DNA of 48,095 bases, taken from assembly GCA_019416265.1 (NCBI GenBank), contig DXXQ01000011.1, forward strand, positions 1 through 48,095. Direction: 5' to 3'. Origin of the DNA: Clostridiales bacterium (lineage in GTDB: Bacteria; Bacillota; Clostridia; Lachnospirales; Lachnospiraceae). Positions 46,723 to 48,095 of this stretch are shown here, in pieces. The notes under the pieces are model-generated. The model was given only the letters and a program-made list of their open reading frames with translations, was not told the DNA's origin and ran no database searches. The translations under genes and the position numbers were made by a program. How positions within the stretch are numbered: position 1 is the stretch's first letter; the number at the start of each line of letters is the position of its first letter.

Positions 46723-47925
46723 ATGAACAGAAGAAAAAAATATCGGATATTTGTGCTTTGTGCGCTGTGTCTTGATCTTCTTACCATAGCTTTTCTGGGA
46801 TACAGATATCTGGACAGAAAAATTCCCGATGAGGTTCATGTAAGCCGAGGGCAGGAGGACAAGGTGTCACAGCTTCTGGACAATCCCCTGGTGGAATTTG
46901 AGGATGCGATCACGGTTTCTCAGGAGGAAAGCTATATCCTGCCCTGCAGACTTCTTGGGGTGATTCCTTTTAAGGATGTGAAGGTGACTCCGCAGAAAGT
47001 ACGGGAAGTAGCAGTGAGCGGAAGCACAGTGGGGATTTACATGGAAACAGAGGGAGTGCTCATTATAGATACAGGAAAGATTGTTTCCAGGGAGGGAGAA
47101 AGCCAGGAACCGTCAAAAAATGTTGTGAAGCCCGGGGATTACATTATGGCGTTCAATAATAAAAAGATTTCCACGAAAAAGGAGCTTATGAGAGAGCTGG
47201 ATGAGCTGGACGGAGAAAAGGTGACTCTGGAGCTGAAGAGAGAAGGAGAAACGGTTCCTGTATCGGTTACGCCTGCCAAGGATGCAGAAGGAAAATATAA
47301 GCTGGGCATCTGGGTGCGGGATGATACCCAGGGAATCGGAACCTTGACCTTTGTGGACGAAAACGGGCATTATGGCGCTTTGGGACACGGAATCAGCGAT
47401 GTGGATACTGCCAAGCTTCTTGACATTAACAAGGGTGCTCTTTATAAGGCACAGGTTTTGTCTGTGACAAAGGGAAGTAAGGGAAGTCCGGGAGAACTGG
47501 CCGGCCTGATCCGCTATGAACCCGGCGGAATTCTGGGCAGTATCGAGGTCAACAGTAAAAACGGGATTTTTGGCAGCTATCATCAGACACCTGGAGATGG
47601 GATCACGCTGCAGCGTTATCCTGTGGCATATAAACAGGAAACGGAAATCGGTCCCGCATCCATTATGAGTTGTGTAGACGGTGAAGTAAAGGAATATTCC
47701 GCCGAGATTACAAGAATTGACTTAAACCACGAGGATACGAATAAAAGCTTTGTCATCCATGTCACAGATCCCCTCCTCCTGGAAAAAACAGGTGGAATCG
47801 TTCAGGGAATGTCAGGTTCGCCCATCATCCAGAACGGAAAAGTTATTGGAGCAGTAACCCATGTTTTCGTGCAGGATGCCACAAGCGGATATGGGATTTT
47901 TATTGAGAATATGCTGGAGTATTGA
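46723..47925 (+). CDS. spoIVB: SpoIVB serine peptidase
   Basis: 400 residues from ATG 46723, 6-7 nt after GAGAGGAG. Forespore-made peptidase that crosses the membrane and triggers SpoIVFB processing of pro-SigK. N-terminal membrane anchor (about 8-27), PDZ domain (about 100-190: VVKPGDYIMAFNNKKIST), S55 peptidase domain with H222 in LGHGISD and the MSGSP motif at 363-367 that carries the catalytic Ser. In most endospore formers spo0A follows immediately; the window ends before it. No SigF/SigG promoter could be placed with confidence in 46627-46722. Confidence 0.95.
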   Translation: MNRRKKYRIFVLCALCLDLLTIAFLGYRYLDRKIPDEVHVSRGQEDKVSQLLDNPLVEFEDAITVSQEESYILPCRLLGVIPFKDVKVTPQKVREVAVSGSTVGIYMETEGVLIIDTGKIVSREGESQEPSKNVVKPGDYIMAFNNKKISTKKELMRELDELDGEKVTLELKREGETVPVSVTPAKDAEGKYKLGIWVRDDTQGIGTLTFVDENGHYGALGHGISDVDTAKLLDINKGALYKAQVLSVTKGSKGSPGELAGLIRYEPGGILGSIEVNSKNGIFGSYHQTPGDGITLQRYPVAYKQETEIGPASIMSCVDGEVKEYSAEITRIDLNHEDTNKSFVIHVTDPLLLEKTGGIVQGMSGSPIIQNGKVIGAVTHVFVQDATSGYGIFIENMLEY

Positions 47926-47933
47926 GTCCAAGC

Positions 47934-47998
47934 TGTCCACTTGCAATAAAGAGGCGCTGCAAGTTTACTTGCAAACGCCTTTTTATTGCGAGTGGACA
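47934..47998. repeat. Long near-perfect inverted repeat (hairpin) after spoIVB
   Basis: Arms of 30 and 31 nt (47934-47963 and 47968-47998) around a TTTA loop, starting TGTCCACT and ending AGTGGACA, with only three mismatches and a one-base bulge. It begins 8 nt after the spoIVB stop and contains a T-run in the right arm, so it may end transcription, but it is much longer than the other terminators here. Confidence 0.8.
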
Positions 47999-48000
47999 AT

Positions 48001-48014
48001 TTGGCGAAAGCCAA
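48001..48014 (+). other. GAAA-tetraloop hairpin
   Basis: TTGGC-GAAA-GCCAA, a 5-bp stem with a GNRA tetraloop, directly after the long inverted repeat. The stretch 48015-48069 shows no further gene or clear signal. Confidence 0.4.
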
Positions 48015-48069
48015 ACACCGAGGAAAATCGGAATAATAGAGACGGGCAGCGCAATAGGAAAAAATGCTC

Positions 48070-48095
48070 GTTGCTGTGAACGGAGTGAACAGTAA
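48070..48095 (-). repeat. Dispersed palindromic repeat, copy 3 (inverted, cut by window edge)
   Basis: Read on the - strand it begins TTACTGTTCAC-TCC-GTTCACAGCAAC, the same element as at 17999-18025 and 35755-35781; the final base of the arm lies beyond the window. Confidence 0.78.

Noticed and set aside
47861..48079. 72-residue frame across the spoIVB end
   Set aside because: Covers the long inverted repeat and has no start signal; explained by spoIVB and the repeat.

Overview
The window looks like chromosomal backbone of an anaerobic, endospore-forming member of the Clostridia, most probably family Lachnospiraceae. The evidence is a full spoIIIAA-AH operon, sigH and spoIVB, a multi-cluster ferredoxin, a fused AccD-AccA carboxyltransferase, a GlnRS beside a GluRS, Gram-positive promoters and Shine-Dalgarno sites, and no outer-membrane genes. 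Species was not determined. Nearly all genes are on the + strand. The exceptions are a small acidic membrane protein, tRNA-Thr and a tiny toxin gene.

Layout. 1-2.2 kb: secreted serine hydrolase with wall-binding-like repeats, then ridA. 2.2-7.5 kb: egsA (glycerol-1-phosphate dehydrogenase)-ispF-cysS-mrnC-rlmB-sigH and a small conserved-looking ORF, an operon with several ATGA overlaps. 7.5-8.3 kb: an 800-bp gene-poor patch holding a compact type I toxin-antitoxin module (30-aa hydrophobic toxin on -, convergent antisense RNA on +), GAGTAA repeats and tRNA-Thr(GGT). 8.3-15.7 kb: glnS, ferredoxin, an acidic membrane-anchored protein (-), maf, a HAD phosphatase, a small acidic protein and a 928-residue surface protein. 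15.7-19.4 kb: htpG behind a CIRCE element, then ftsW/spoVE. 19.4-26.8 kb: type II fatty-acid synthesis cluster acpP-fabD-fabG-fabF-accB-fabZ-accC-accDA with two FabT-like operators. 26.9-30.8 kb: gltX, a UvrD-like helicase and an Sfp-type phosphopantetheinyl transferase. 30.8-35.7 kb: spoIIIAA-AH. 35.8-37.5 kb: prfC. 37.5-48 kb: asp23-like gene, nusB, xseA, xseB, ispA, dxs, tlyA, nadK, argR, recN (behind three LexA-like boxes) and spoIVB; spo0A would be expected just beyond the right edge.

How it fits together. Three MEP/isoprenoid genes (ispF, dxs, ispA) and egsA supply isoprenoid precursors and possibly G1P-based lipids. The fab/acc block makes acyl chains, and the PPTase could activate the carrier protein. 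SigH, SpoIIIA and SpoIVB act at successive stages of sporulation. Regulatory logic can be read for several units: CIRCE/HrcA for htpG, LexA for recN, a FabT-type repressor for acpP and fabD, and an antisense RNA for the toxin.

Most notable non-coding signals: the toxin/antitoxin RNA pair, whose 5' ends are inverted copies of each other; a dispersed palindromic repeat with a GTTCAC-N3-GTTCAC core (three copies, all between operons); a long near-perfect hairpin after spoIVB; and the operators named above. No CRISPR array, insertion sequence, prophage gene or rRNA gene was seen. All functional calls come from motif recognition by eye; no database search was run.
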